Assembly: GCF_964340395.1 (NCBI RefSeq)
Contig: NC_135557.1
Span: 25,019,063 to 25,071,562 of the forward strand
Direction of reading: 5' to 3'
Length of the DNA stretch: 52,500 bases
Source: Glandiceps talaboti
Lineage: Eukaryota; Hemichordata; Enteropneusta; Spengelidae
Each line of letters starts with the position of its first letter. The stretch's first letter is position 1. Made by a program: the position numbers and the translations under genes. The notes under the pieces were generated by a model. That model had not been told where the DNA came from. It saw only the letters and a list, made by a program, of their open reading frames with translations, and made no database searches. Below are positions 28,612-41,440 of the stretch, piece after piece.

Positions 28612-29129
28612 CTCTGCTCTGTATGTTCAAAACTACTGTGTTGTATTTTTCACTAGTTCATAATTAATGCCGATTTATACGTTAGACAAATTTGATATTA
28701 TATGTATGAATAATTCAGGCCAAATATTGTGCACTCCGTATCACTTGTAATAAACATATACGACGCCATGTTTGGAAAACGTTACTCTTGAGAGAAATGG
28801 GCGTATAAAACATGGTGTGATTTACAAAGACTATTTTGGTGTAAGTTTAGTGACACAAAGAAACCGTAGATAACCACAATGGTTTACGAGAGAATAAAGG
28901 AAAGCAAGTAATACGATCGGGCGTTGGGAATTCTATATTACAACTATAACAGATGTCTCAAAGTCAGAATCAGACATTGCCAAATATCAATCAAAATAAC
29001 TTCTCCTCACCAGCCTTGACATCATCTTGCACATTTTGGGTTTTTATTGCCTAATAATTTATTTGGTTTCCTCGTTCACATTATTATAGTGCCGGGTCGA
29101 CGCTATGTAGTTCCATTTAAATCAAATAA

Positions 29130-29238
29130 TATGTATGTACATGTATGTATGTATGTATGTATGTATTTACATGTATGTATTTACATGTATGTATGTATGT
29201 ATGTATGTATGTATGTATGTATGTAGGCAGGCAGGCAA
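29130..29238. repeat. (ATGT)n microsatellite with GCAG tail
   Basis: ATGT units with TTTACATG interruptions, ending in GGCAGGCAGGCA. The reverse pairing of CATA with GCAG also occurs at 16.3 kb. Confidence 0.95.
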
Positions 29239-29530
29239 GTAATATAGACATATATAGGTTTAATTATTTACATGCTATTTTATGTAATGATGAGATATTT
29301 GTATACAGCTACTTCAATATTGAGTCGACAGAGTAAATCTTTATCAAACAAATGACTCTTTCCTTAGTTATTTTAAATTGAGTTCAAAAAAGTTAATTGA
29401 GTTCATAAAATTTACATCAGCTGTCAACGTTTCTTGGAGACGAGTAAAAATGATATCATCACAAAGCGACACCTTCCAACATCTTTGATCTTTGCAAATC
29501 GTAAAGTTTCTGTCACCGTGTTATACAATG

Positions 29531-29983
29531 TATATCATTGGGTAGTCTAACACAACATGACTTTCTTACATGTATCACACTTCACTGGGTGTATGTCAAA
29601 TACAACATGATTTTCCTACCTGTATTACACTTCACTGGGTGTATCTCAAACACAACATGATTTTCCTACTTGTATTACACTTCACTGGGTGTATGTCAAA
29701 TACAATGTGACTTTCTTACTGGGTGTATCTCAAACACAACATGATTTTCCTACCTGTATTACACTTCACTCGGTGTATCTCAAACACAACATGATTTTCC
29801 TACTTGTATTACACTTCACTGGGTGTATCTCAAACACAACATGATTTTCCTACTTGTATTACACTTCACTGGGTGTATCTCAAACACAACATGATTTTCC
29901 TACCTGTATTACACTTCACTGGGTGTATGTCAAATACAATGTGATTTTCCTACCTGTATTACACTTCACTGGGTGTATGTCAT
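29531..29983. repeat. 50-bp satellite, about 9 units
   Basis: TTCACTGGGT recurs at 29581, 29631, 29681, 29765 (one substitution), 29815, 29865, 29915 and 29965. Spacing is 50 bp except for one shortened unit at about 29681-29764. Variation is concentrated at GTATGTCAAATAC/GTATCTCAAACAC and CTACCTG/CTACTTG. Part of the monomer matches the left flank of R3 copy 2. Confidence 0.95.
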
Positions 29984-31163
29984 TTTGATTACTCCTTTCT
30001 ACTTTATATTTGATGAAATTTGATTTTCAGATTCGTGTGTGTATAATGAAACTAATTATTATGTATATCTTTGCGAATTCACTTAGTATCGCCTTGCCTG
30101 ATAACAAAGCTGATGTCCAACTTATTACGTTGTTTCTCTGAACCACAGCAAAACATGTCGTGTTATCTAAATTTGGAAATTAGCCAAGAAGACCACGTGG
30201 GTAACAAAACAACCTATAATTGTGAATCCCATGGGTCTAGTGACATGTCGCACGATATCCGAGCTTATAAAACAACATTTATCATTAATTTGACTTGCGT
30301 AACTATCACCGAGATAAAGGATAGTATCTCTGCTAAAGATTTAGAATAAAAACATCTTCCTGGTACAAGTTATTTTCTTTGGTGTGACTAAAAGCTTAAA
30401 TCTGTATGACGATGAAAGGATTACAATATAAATATTAGTCTTCAGTCTGCAGGAAATATTAGTCCTGAATGAAATAATTGCCTTTTGTCATCTTAATTAC
30501 CATACTTTGCACTTACGTTGCTCGATGATCTGATTCTTTCGCCATTCAAATCTTGGTCGTAAACCTGCACTAGATGCAATTTGAATATCTTATTCATCAA
30601 GTACCTCAATATACATTCACTAAAATTGGTCAGTTACTGATGAAAAGACATTGGAATTGTTAATAAATGGTCAGTAATATCCGTAGTTGGTGTAGTGACA
30701 ATTTTTAAATCTGCCATGCTAAAACTGCATTCCTTTGTAACTGTACAGTGTTATTCTTGACAGCCACAATATATTCACTGCAAAATTTGCACGTATTAGA
30801 CACTGCACATGTTAATCAGTAGTCGGTCGTATCTTAAATAGTGTAGTAAAAGGTTGAAAGCGTAAAATCGTTGAGGGCGCTAATTTATGGGTGCGGACTC
30901 AATTTAGTTTGATTGTTTGTACAATATCACATTACAACACTACAATCATCCACAGTTGATCAATCCTATTCAGATTGTGCGATATAATAATTAATTTATT
31001 TTATTGAACAAAATATTTCCTTAAACAAAAATTGCAGTAACGCAGCTAGTGTAACTGCAATTTCGAATACTGTACAGAATCATCATTAATATCATATCTT
31101 TATAAGCATTGTCAGTAACCGGAGAGTAACAAAAACTGAAATGTTCCACTAAGAAAAGTCTAA
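29984..31163. other. Unique DNA, no gene supported
   Basis: A 92-codon plus-strand frame at 30071-30349 has no recognisable motif. Nothing else is seen. Confidence 0.45.
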
Positions 31164-31399
31164 TTTACCCACCTTTGCCCACCTTTACCCTACCTGTGAC
31201 CCACCTAACCACGATATCTGTCCAGGGGTAGTACGAGACGCAGTATCACTTTTGACTGTCTACAGCCCTCCAGGCGAGAGATCACGGGGGTAAATTAAGT
31301 CAAAGGTGGAACTTCGTCTCATACTCACCACATTTACACATTCTCTGCACAAGATTCACCGTGGAAACACATGGTCAAATATGACCTTTCGTATAGTGA
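31164..31399 (+). repeat. R2 dispersed repeat, copy 2 (longer form)
   Basis: Shares both end blocks with 3642-3759 and keeps about 120 bp of middle sequence missing there. No ORF. The pyrimidine-rich start (TTTACCCACCTTTGCCCACC) is itself a short direct repeat. Confidence 0.7.
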
Positions 31400-32299
31400 A
31401 TTTGAATACAGAATTTCAGACATCCTCGGATGATTTATGAAACATATAGGCCTTTGAAAGATTAGATGCTGTTATTTGAATGATATGGTTGACATTTTGT
31501 CTCCAGAAGTCGAGACATGCGCAAACTTTGTGTCGTATAGCTAGTTTGCTAAACAACATATATACAAATGCTAGTTTATACACCTCAGAGAAATGTATTG
31601 AGCATTCTTCTTATTCGAATTTTCATGTTATTGGTCAGAGAGTCCGCGCAACCTATAAATACCGATATGTGTGCAGTAGACATAAATGTTAGAAAATGAA
31701 AATAATATGGCCTTTTGTTTAAGATTTACTGCTATCAGATTTCAGAAACTGACATTTGATATAAGGCTAGAACATGAGGGAAATAGCATATGCACAATAA
31801 CGCCGAGAATAGGCTCAACCGAGCGATGACGTGAACTCAACAAGCGTAGATACGTCCTTATTATTTGAATTTAAACTAGAGACAGATACATACCAATACC
31901 AAATTACAGGGCACTAGTGTTACAATGCTGTGTGTTGTAACTTATGGTAAGGTATTTTATATTGATAACAAGTCTGCCACTAACGAACAACCATGATGGC
32001 GGCATGATTACAAACGTGATTTCATCATTTAAATTGGCAGTCTAGAAAAAATCATCCAGAGAGGATTTATGAAGACAGTGACTGTGAAAGGAAACTTAAC
32101 GAAGCAAGTGAATAGTGTTGATGCCGATTGAATCTAAAAATCAATGACGAAATCGTGCGGAATAAAACGAACAACTCAAGATTAGCGGGAAAACAAAGAC
32201 GCACACAATCATCGCAACCTCCATGAATTGAGTGTGTTGTTAGTTTTATGCTTGCCGAGAAAACATGTTATCATCTAAACAGAAAATGTATACTTATAA
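31400..32299. other. Unique DNA upstream of the gene candidate
   Basis: A 70-codon frame at 31480-31692 is unrecognised. No repeat is seen. Confidence 0.45.
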
Positions 32300-32310
32300 G
32301 CGCATGCGCA
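32300..32310. promoter_or_regulatory. NRF1-like GCGCATGCGCA site
   Basis: The palindromic GCGCATGCGC matches the core of the animal NRF1 binding site and lies 27 bp upstream of the ATG of the candidate gene at 32338. Such sites mark housekeeping-type promoters in animals. A single match proves nothing by itself. Confidence 0.3.
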
Positions 32311-32337
32311 TAATATATCGAGGTATTTGAAACTTGC

Positions 32338-32897
32338 ATGGAGATTTTGGAATCGATGCGTGTTGCACGAAATGTTGTCATTGTTAATCCAGCGAATGGT
32401 AAGTCATGTTATATTTGATTTATATATAAAGTACACTATTTGCTTTGCTCAATATCAAGGTAGAGTCAATACAAGAGGTTTTATTACACGAAATAATGTA
32501 TCCTCAGTGTAATTGTTTGCCGTGTTACTGAGTCACATTAGACACTTTTCTTCTCTCTTTAGATTTGGAAACACTGTACACAAAACCGGATGTTGTACTT
32601 GAATCAATACACGTATTCCCTTACATTACAGTTAACACACGGTATAGTCACGCTCGACCATTAATGTGTATCGATTGTACAGAAATTCCTCATCAATTAA
32701 ATGTTGAAATATTGTTTTTTAATGACGAGATGTTATTGATTCTTCTGTACTCCATTGTTGTCATTGCAATCCTAAAAATCGTGTACATACCAGAATTAGA
32801 TTCAACATTATACTCCAGTAGATACTCTAACAGTATACACAATTGTATTGTAATATTTACAAAAATCAAAGCATACACTTCAATAAAAGTAGGTTGA
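32338..32897 (+). CDS. Candidate two-exon gene, family unknown
   Basis: Exon 1 (32338-32398) starts at ATG and encodes MEILESMRVARNVVIVNPAN plus one base. It ends at a strong donor (AATG then GTAAGTC). A 164-nt intron ends at a strong acceptor (TTTTCTTCTCTCTTTAG at 32562). Exon 2 (32563-32897) continues in the matching frame (GAT TTG GAA...) for 110 more codons to TGA, giving 131 residues in total. Residues about 97-116 of the protein (LLILLYSIVVIAILKIVYI) form one likely membrane segment. A CxxC (CIDC) lies just upstream of it. I do not recognise a family. Splice strength, frame match and the upstream NRF1-like site support it; exon length alone is not unusual for this DNA. Confidence 0.33.
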
Positions 32898-33306
32898 TAA
32901 TTTTCGTGACTCAAACAAGTAATGAGCTTATATAGATTTTCTCACAAGTTAATTCGAATTGAAATTCAGCGCTAAATGCAGATATTCTGAAATACACGAA
33001 TCGTTCGTAATCCAAACCCCACGACGTTAACAGCCTACAAGAAGGATTCCAAACACTGCCAACGTATATTGTGCTGTTATATGGTCATTATAATTTCAGA
33101 ATTTTCCCTTTGAATAATTATAGCGTTGAATTATTTGTCGATGATAGCAGTTTGGAATTTACTTGACATTTAGTGAATATTAGAAAACAACACAATTTCA
33201 TGTGGTTTTAACAAATCAACAAATATTCAACATGTAATTATGTTGTTAGAAGATAAAAAATCTACTTTTTCCTGGAGGGTAACAGAACTAGTGACATAGA
33301 CAGCTA
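32898..33306. other. Unique DNA, nothing seen
   Basis: Spacer between the gene candidate and the 37-bp satellite. It could hold the 3' UTR of the candidate; no clear AATAAA signal stands out near its stop. Confidence 0.4.
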
Positions 33307-34232
33307 TTCAGTTGGTATACATGTGAATATTCTATAGTGTAGATTCAATTGTTTTACATGGGTATATTATATAGTGTAGATTCAATTGTTTTACATGGCG
33401 CTATTCTATAGTGTAGATTCAATTGTTTTACATGGGTATATTCTATAGTGTAGATTCAATTGTTTCACATGGTTCTATTCTATAGTGTAGATTCAATTGT
33501 TTTACATGGGTATATTCTATAGTGTAGATTCAATTGTTTTACATTGTTCTATTATATAGTGTAGATTCAATTGTTTCACATGATTCTATTCTATAGTGTA
33601 GATTACATTGTTTTACATGGTTCTATTCTATAGTGTAGATTCAATTGTTTTATGTGGTTCTATTCTGTAGTGTAGATTCAATTGTTTTATATGGGTATAT
33701 TCTATAGTGTAGGTTCAATTGTTTTACATAGGTATATTCTATAGTGTGGATTCAATTGTTTTACATGGTTCTATTCTATAGTCTAGATTCAATTGTTTTA
33801 CATAGGTATACTCCATAGTGTAGATTCAATTGTTTTACATGGGTATATTCTATAGTGTAGATTCAATTGTTTTACATGGGTATATTCTATAGTGTAGATT
33901 CAATTGTTTTACATGGGTATATTCTATAGTGTAGATTCAATTGTCTTACATGGGTATATTCTATAGTGTAGAGTCCATTGTTTTACATGGGTATATTCTA
34001 TAGTGTAGATTCAATTGTTTTACATGGTACTATTCTACATGTATAGTGTAGATTCAATTGTTTTACATGGGTATATTCTATAGTGTAGATTCAATTGTTT
34101 TATATGGTTCTATTCTATAGCGTAGATTCAACTGATTTACATGGGTATATTCTATAGTGTAGAGTCCATTGTTTTACAATGGTGTGGTATACATTCAATT
34201 GTTTGATATTTATATATCCCATTGTGTAGATT
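33307..34232. repeat. 37-bp satellite, about 24 units
   Basis: The monomer consists of TTCAATTGTTTTACATGG, then GTATATTC or TTCTATTC, then TATAGTGTAGA. Two subtypes differ at the GTATA/TTCTA position. They alternate in the left third, while runs of the GTATA type dominate from about 33830. The right end decays over the last two units. Confidence 0.96.
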
Positions 34233-35360
34233 CATAGTAAATTCACAGATCAGTATATCACAATAATTGTGATACAAGTTTACTGGAAACTAACATGATC
34301 ACATACTTTATTATCACATAATTCATATTCCCCCTTCCCTCTCCCCCATTACCCCTCCCCATTACCCCACAATATTGAACTACGCACCCTTCCCTAAGGG
34401 TCTCTGTGAATGCAACCTTCGACAGCTATACACGAGAATAAGCCATGTTAAATGTAGATGTTATGCATACTTTCTGACATAAGAGAATATTTGTCTAAGA
34501 GATGGCGGCTATGGTATATTCGTGCAATGTAATAGAGATTGACTTTAATACTGAAGTTTTTTTCACTAATCATTTTTAATCCTAAACATAGAATGTGCAA
34601 TGCGTTTGAAGCGATGTATTGGTCCAATTTTGAGTTACACGTGTGCTTAGAACTCCCACCCTACGAAAGCTTAGCAACTACATGTAACTAGGGCCGCTCC
34701 AAAAATTGTTTCCGAGCAGAAATATACATGATTACAGAAATACATTTTGGACGTCTTATGTCTTGTAAATAAGCTTTTCCAGTATGGTGGTTGGAATCTA
34801 CAATATATTTATTAAAACTTCAATAGTAATCGTGACGTAAAATACAATTGCCTGTCATCAACCAAACTCACTTCTTCTGGACACGCGTATCTAACGACTG
34901 ATGTATCCAAACGCACTGATAGAAAGATAAAGCAGCTGAAAGAAATTCTAATTCATGTCCGGATAATGCAGAGATAATCTCACCTCGGCTTTTTCTGTTA
35001 AAATGACAATAAACTCGATTAACTGAGTTAATAGCCTTATTTGAAACAACGATCGTCAAAGTAACATTTGAGTTTGACATCCCTTGAAGCAGCGTTTTAG
35101 AACTCTAACCCCTGTTACTTGGAAAAATCTATAACTGACAAAACAACCCTATGTCAGAGTCTTAGACGATGCCAATCAAGATTAGTATCAATTCTTTGAA
35201 TACCTTCATTACAGCTGTCATAGAATCCAAGCATGACTCTGAATATGCATTAATTCTTACTTTGAATTTGGCTTGCGACTACGAATGCTCCTTTCACATT
35301 CCCAAATCAAATTTAAAACATCGCCACTGCCAAGGCCGTGTGGATGGATTGAATGCATTG
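34233..35360. other. Unique DNA, no gene supported
   Basis: A C-rich patch lies at 34332-34370. A plus-strand frame at 35169-35420 follows an acceptor-like TTCATTACAG and then runs into the GACA tract; its SKHDSEYAL segment resembles that encoded at 13729. Confidence 0.4.
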
Positions 35361-35376
35361 ACAGACAGACAGACAT

Positions 35377-35417
<41 letters not shown>

Positions 35418-35462
35418 TAGATAGACAGACAGACTGACTGACTGACTGACTGACTGACTGAC
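35361..35462. repeat. (GACA)n, (GATA)n and (GACT)n microsatellite
   Basis: GACA to about 35430 with short GATA units, then about seven GACT units to 35462. Confidence 0.96.
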
Positions 35463-37182
35463 ACACGGATAACACCTGACAATCAACATTTCCATTTTGG
35501 AAAACATTTAGCATGACGTGATTTGTATTAGTTTGAACATTTCTTATTATAATCGAAAGAACAACAACACACATTGTGTAAACATTGTAGGTGTTAATTG
35601 TCTTTCTGATTTCAAATCAGTACGGTAGTTTTGCACTAATGATGAAGAACTAAGGACAACAATTCCTATATCAGTTCTGAGGTCAGCAGATTGGTTGAAA
35701 GATTACCCGATTAATCCGAAACACTGTCCTTACTACATCCATATGTTAAACAGGACAGGTGATCGTTTGAGCTTTCGCTAGTTTATAATTGAGAGTAGGT
35801 TTAGAAGTCGCCCCCGCGATAGTAACTCTAAACCCGTGGTTTTAATTTTAGAACCACTTCTTTCTGTCTTCAACATCCGCTTGGCTATTTCTTTGCTTGG
35901 GGCCATGGGAGGGCGTGGTCTTTGTTATTTATCTGATGTTAATATGAGTCATGTCACATAATCTGCATCAGCATCTGCATAGTTACGGTGTAGATCCTGG
36001 GTAAGGAATAACTCAATGAGGGAGAGTATTTAGTCAGAATGCTTTTTGACAGTGATTGCCATTTTAAAGACATCACAAGATTTAGCGCACACGGTACTAT
36101 TGTCCAGATGGTTCCAGCCAACTTGTGTTTTTACAAACAATGACTGTTTATATTGAGCAGTTTTACAATTGTCAATTTCAAAGCATGGATGTTCTTCACA
36201 ACAAACTGTTATGCTTGACGTTGACCCCTGCTATTAAAGTACTTTTATTACTACAAAATTTATCATATGTAATTTCCTTGAGTACTTTCATTGCAGCTTT
36301 ATCACCGGTGTTCTCGATCTGTAGCCGACAGTGACAATCACTTATCTCTATGTTGACTGACTATGTCTTCACTTTGCTTCAATTCTTGTTGTCATGACAA
36401 CATTAAGACTTATTCATTAAAGTCGAAATTACAGCTACATTTCTCTATGAAAAATGAATGTTGCGCTCAGATCAGGTGTTCCACCTTTATGTATGTGTTG
36501 TATATTTTGAAACCTTCATATAGTCAACAACAAAAGCGAAGTAAATAGTGTATAACTTTGTAAACATAGAGTTTAATAACACACTGCCCTGTGGAATAAC
36601 CAGTCGATATAATGTAATAAATGCACGTTCGATTTTGGATACACAGTAGATAAAAGTCATGAGCTGCATCTATGTGTTTGTATTCTTTCAAAGTAACTAC
36701 AATATGATTGAAAAGACTGAAAAGAAGGGAACAAAAGGCTGCTTAAATATAACTTTTGAAAACACAACATTCAAGACATGTCATCAAGCATTCTAAAACG
36801 TTTTTGTGGAGACCAAATCATCTATCCAACTACTATACTTAATCATCTGTCGAACACATTGATGATTCGTGATAAGCCATTCACTTAAAGCTTGTGTTGA
36901 CGTGCAGTAAACATGTCTGACAATGATTATCAGCCCTATATATTAGCATGTATGATTGAAAGCCTTTATTTATGATGAATATTAGGGCTCTTAAGTATTT
37001 CATATACAAACTAAATAATATTTCTTTGTTACAACGTGCATGTCTACCTGATATATTTTGTATGACATAAAATTGATTGGGCAATTTATATGGGAAATAC
37101 ACTGACCAAGTCGATATATTAGAGGTCATTTCGGTGTTTATGTGTTTGCATAATTAATCGAAGTAGTATATCAGTCTATGAA

Positions 37183-37214
<32 letters not shown>

Positions 37215-38561
37215 AATAGAATGAGAAAACCTAAATAATTCACCATGTTTTTAATGTTAAATAGATCATGGTAACAACATTTACATTTTTTTATCATTTG
37301 TCGTGATTTTAGGGTCTACGTAATACATTAACCATACATCAAGTAGCGTATTGTTTGTCAAACTAAGTCCGTAAGTAGAATCGTCATAAAATCGACCAAT
37401 ATAAATGAATAGAGAGCAAATTGATGCCTTCTTTCATGCTTTAGCCGGTTACCAAGCAACCACGTGTGAACTCAGCATGTGTAATTTCTCAATGAATATA
37501 TCGATGTTCAGTTTGCCAGGTTCAGATTCGATTTATAACTTGTCATTAAATATTCATAATGATTGTAAACATAATTTTTTTTTTTGAGGAGTAACGATTT
37601 GCATTGACATAAATAACTAATACTCACATTTTGCTTAATTTAATTTTCCTTATGGGTCACTATTTGATTTTTAGATGCAAATACCCAAACACCATACCAC
37701 ATATTTCAAGCCAATTTACGAAGTAACAAACTTAAGCGAATAGCATCCTCTAGGAATGTACTTGGTAACCACATCGCTTATAACTTAATTTTGACATGTT
37801 GGTGTTTTGGGTCGCTGTATTAGTTTGTTTGTGGTTTGTTTGTACTTTGTCATGTATACCTCTTACCTTCTTATAAAATAAATAAATAATAAGACGTCGT
37901 AAAAGATATTACACCCATCAAAACGTGCTTTCCATAATTTCAAATCCATAGCGCATATCTTGAATGTACTGTCAAGTATATCATACAACACTTTCTTGTT
38001 CACATCAAATATTCTGAACATGATTTGTCAGAGGTCAGTTTTGAACACGTTGGGAAATTGTCTTTTAAACTCATGATAAATTATTTTGTTAGCTTCTTTA
38101 TGTAGCCATGTCTGGTATTCAGACATTTACATACTATGATTTATTATTGTTGTCACTTTGTAGAAGATATATCCTTTAGATGATAAAAACAGTCCATGTA
38201 CTTTAACATGAACTCATAGAGTGTATGACATGTTAATAGAGCTGCGCTGATAAGTGTCATAAGTGATTTGCTACATGATAGACAACTGTCTGGATATGTC
38301 TCCAAATGTTGTTAGTACAATTAAATGAATCATCATGAGATATATGATGACTAGATAATATCGCCAGTGTCTCCACACTAAATAATGCAATCCACACTAT
38401 CACTACTTATGTTATGCGCTTAAAAAAATGTTTTTCCCTCTTGCCACTGGTCTTGTTCATTATTTTTTGGTAAGGAAAGTGAGATTAATATATTACTAGA
38501 GATGTCCACGTACATATCAAATTAAGGATAGGTAAATCTGTAGTCAGGAAGGCATACATGC

Positions 38562-38563
<2 letters not shown>
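35463..38563. other. Unique DNA with one short (TG)n
   Basis: (TG)n lies at about 37190-37214. Frames of 60-82 codons occur on both strands, all without recognised motifs. Confidence 0.45.
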
Positions 38564-38621
<58 letters not shown>

Positions 38622-38766
38622 GAATGGAGAGGTGGACGGACGAGTAGTGATATATACAGACATCTGAATATATATATGTGGATGGATAGAGTAAATTGAG
38701 TGGTGTGTATGTATGTATGTATGTATGTATGTATGTATGTATGTATGTATGTATGGATGTATGGAT
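38564..38766. repeat. (CAGA)n and (TATG)n microsatellites
   Basis: CAGA at about 38564-38621 and TATG at about 38706-38778, with unique GGACGGACG-like sequence between. Confidence 0.95.
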
Positions 38767-38785
38767 GTATGTATGTATACGTGTA

Positions 38786-38872
38786 TGTCTCTGCGTATGT
38801 GTGGGATTGATGGATGGATAGTTAGATGAGTGGGTGAAGTGATGGATGGACGACGGATGGACGTGCAAATAG
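38786..38872 (+). repeat. R4 dispersed repeat, copy 2
   Basis: Homologous to 21662-21753; see that entry. Lacks a short GGTGAGT duplication present in copy 1. Confidence 0.75.
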
Positions 38873-38910
38873 ATAGGTAGCTATAGGTAGGTAGGTAGCT
38901 ATCAAGCTAG

Positions 38911-39047
<137 letters not shown>

Positions 39048-40154
39048 AGTTGCCAGGGAGTAATTGCCATAGCAACATCTATATTAAGGTTAATGACGTC
39101 AATCATCATGGGCATAATATGAAGTAAACATGCAGCGTTGATGATGACCACCGTAGTGTCCGTTGGGTTTCAGTATCTATCCATTGAAGCCTTCCTGACT
39201 AATTGTCAACAATACGTGGGGTAACAAAGTTAACAATAATGTATTTGCATCAATCGTTCTACTGCAACCTCGATTTGACGAGAATGTGACATTTACGTGA
39301 CGATTTATATGTCTTCCTACGTCGTTCATTACTCGTGCTATATTTGGATAGACTTATGAAATGCATGTTTAGTTTACGCATGCGTCGCAAGATGCCTGAG
39401 TGAGAATATTTATTGTTATAAATTCACATATATCTTTCACTACGTATTCTGAAACGTTTGGTGACGGTTAGGCCGAATAGTCTGAAGAAACTAATCGTCG
39501 TTAAACATAATTCCTTAAGCTGACAAGCTAATATACGTAAGTTATTTTGACAGACGCATACTATTTTACACACATATGCCACACCGGGTTCGTTTTTTAA
39601 AAAACTTACACTCAGTGGGTATATACGAAAAATGAGTTTGATCACAGACAACTAAGAAGGCTTTTGTGAAATCTTCACATCATAATTGTTGCAGCAAAAC
39701 ATACCCAATGGTCGTAAAAGCCATAACAGTTCAGTAGTATATAGTTAAAGGACATACAACATTCAAAGGTTATAGATTTAAAGTCTTTTCCACTGTTTTG
39801 CATTTTGTAACAAGTATATATTTTATATTTTGCAATAAATTCAGTTTGTCACCATGTGCTCTATGAGATATATGATACTTTTCAGGGATACCTTTCAGCA
39901 TGATTTGTATACACGTTAATATTCATCATTGGTAGCTAATTCAAGATATTGCTGATACATTGGTACTAACGTTTTTGTTTGTCATGGTAGAATTTCTCTC
40001 ACTGTTTCACTGTTACAGGCACCATAGCGACACTCTGCTCGGCGTAAAACAACATCCAATGTCAGCGATTAATATACTTGAAAGTACTTCATCCGAAAAA
40101 GAAATCGCGTCTATTATTTGTAATTAACCATACGATTCTTTTTTGTCTTACAAG
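39048..40154. other. Unique DNA; strong acceptor-like site at 40019
   Basis: TTTCTCTCACTGTTTCACTGTTACAG ends at 40019 in two adjoining pieces of pyrimidine-rich sequence. It is followed by about 35 open codons to a stop at about 40126. This could be a small terminal exon, but there is no recognised protein. Confidence 0.3.
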
Positions 40155-40224
40155 GTATCTGGTGATACACGTTCAACGGTACAGAGAGTTTCTACTTCAC
40201 AGAGAAAAACAACTCTTCGGCAAC
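40155..40224 (+). CDS. Candidate 70-nt internal exon
   Basis: Bounded by a pyrimidine-rich acceptor (TTCTTTTTTGTCTTACAAG ending at 40154) and a donor (CAAC then GTAAGTG). One frame is Ser/Thr/Arg-rich and open (VSGDTRSTVQRVSTSQRK); a second frame is also open, so the phase is undetermined. No family. Confidence 0.2.
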
Positions 40225-40379
40225 GTAAGTGTAAATGAATTTATCCAATTCATACATATTCGCAATGAACAAAAAATAATATTACCATGCAACCCTATGC
40301 TAAGGTATTTTGTTCGATACATTTACAACATGTCTTACACTAATCGGTAGAATGTCTTGCAAGTAGTTCATCCATTAAA

Positions 40380-40615
40380 TTCTACAAGCTACTTTTTTCC
40401 CCTTTGGAAGGATGACATCCTTAGCGTAGATTATATTAGGAAGTTTGTTCCACTTAGAGATGACTAAATTACGTTGAGTATCTCAAGATCTTAAGCCATC
40501 CTTCTGTATAAACACTTGCAGAGATAAATGTGCTCTCATGGATCCTATGGGTGTTATTTCTGTGTAGACGAGTGTGATGTGTTGCATATATCTCTCTAAC
40601 CATATCTCCTTGAAG
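40380..40615 (-). pseudogene. Non-LTR retrotransposon fragment, C-terminal region
   Basis: On the minus strand one frame reads VFIQKDGLRS, stop, DTQRNLVISKWNKLPNIIYA, KDVILPKGKK. WN.LP followed after about five residues by A and V is the conserved end of many CR1/Jockey-type LINE reverse transcriptase ORFs. Upstream, another frame gives QGDMVREIY, matching the usual RGDMI..YKI block. At least one stop and one frameshift show that the copy is dead. Clade is uncertain. Confidence 0.55.
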
Positions 40616-41440
40616 GCATTGGCCGACTTTATAGTATTAAACCTGCCATGGTCTAACTTTGATCAGAGTTGACAATAATTCAAAATTGGATATAGTGACT
40701 CTAAACTATTTGAAGATTGATTCATTGTTTTTAGTTCCCAAAAAATTAGTTACCTGTGTTTTCCTTTAAACAATCAAATCGTGACATAAACTGTAGTGTT
40801 AAAATGGAAAGTGATCTGTCTTGGTAAACCTTAGCATTCAACTTAACTTTTGTTCCAAACACTAACTAGAAAATCTTACCTGAAATTCCGACTACACACT
40901 TCAGTCTTTGTCAACAGATTGACCCACTAATTTAATTTCAGATAAATGTTCAAGTTGTGTTTCGAAAAAAAGTTATATTGAATACTATAAACTGTAGCAA
41001 TTTTGTATATTAAAAGGCCGAGTTCATCTGCCTGGGTGAAGGCAAGATTTTAATTTTGAAAATTCGCATTTATCAAATGGAATCACTTTTATGTACTAAA
41101 CATTTGTAGATTGTACACTAACATTAAACCGTATAGAAAGGGTATAAGAAATTAAAAAATCAATGTTGTAGCAAAATTTGACAAACGAGATAATAGTACA
41201 TACATTTGTATAACAAGTCAGAGGAGTAGAAGCATGATAAATTGTTGTAAGATGGTAACACAAACCAGTGTTCAAATAAGAGCACAAAAGTGAAATAAAA
41301 TATTCACTGTGTAAAAATATTTAGTTTCACTGAATAAGAAAAGCACATAAAGTAGGTACGAATATAAACTTTTCAAATGCAACGGTAGGCATGAATAAAA
41401 GGCAGTGACATATTATGATATAAAATATATAATTACAACA
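40616..41440. other. AT-rich DNA between two LINE fragments
   Basis: May include the 3' untranslated end of the 41.4-kb fragment (minus strand). I see no further coding similarity. Confidence 0.4.
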
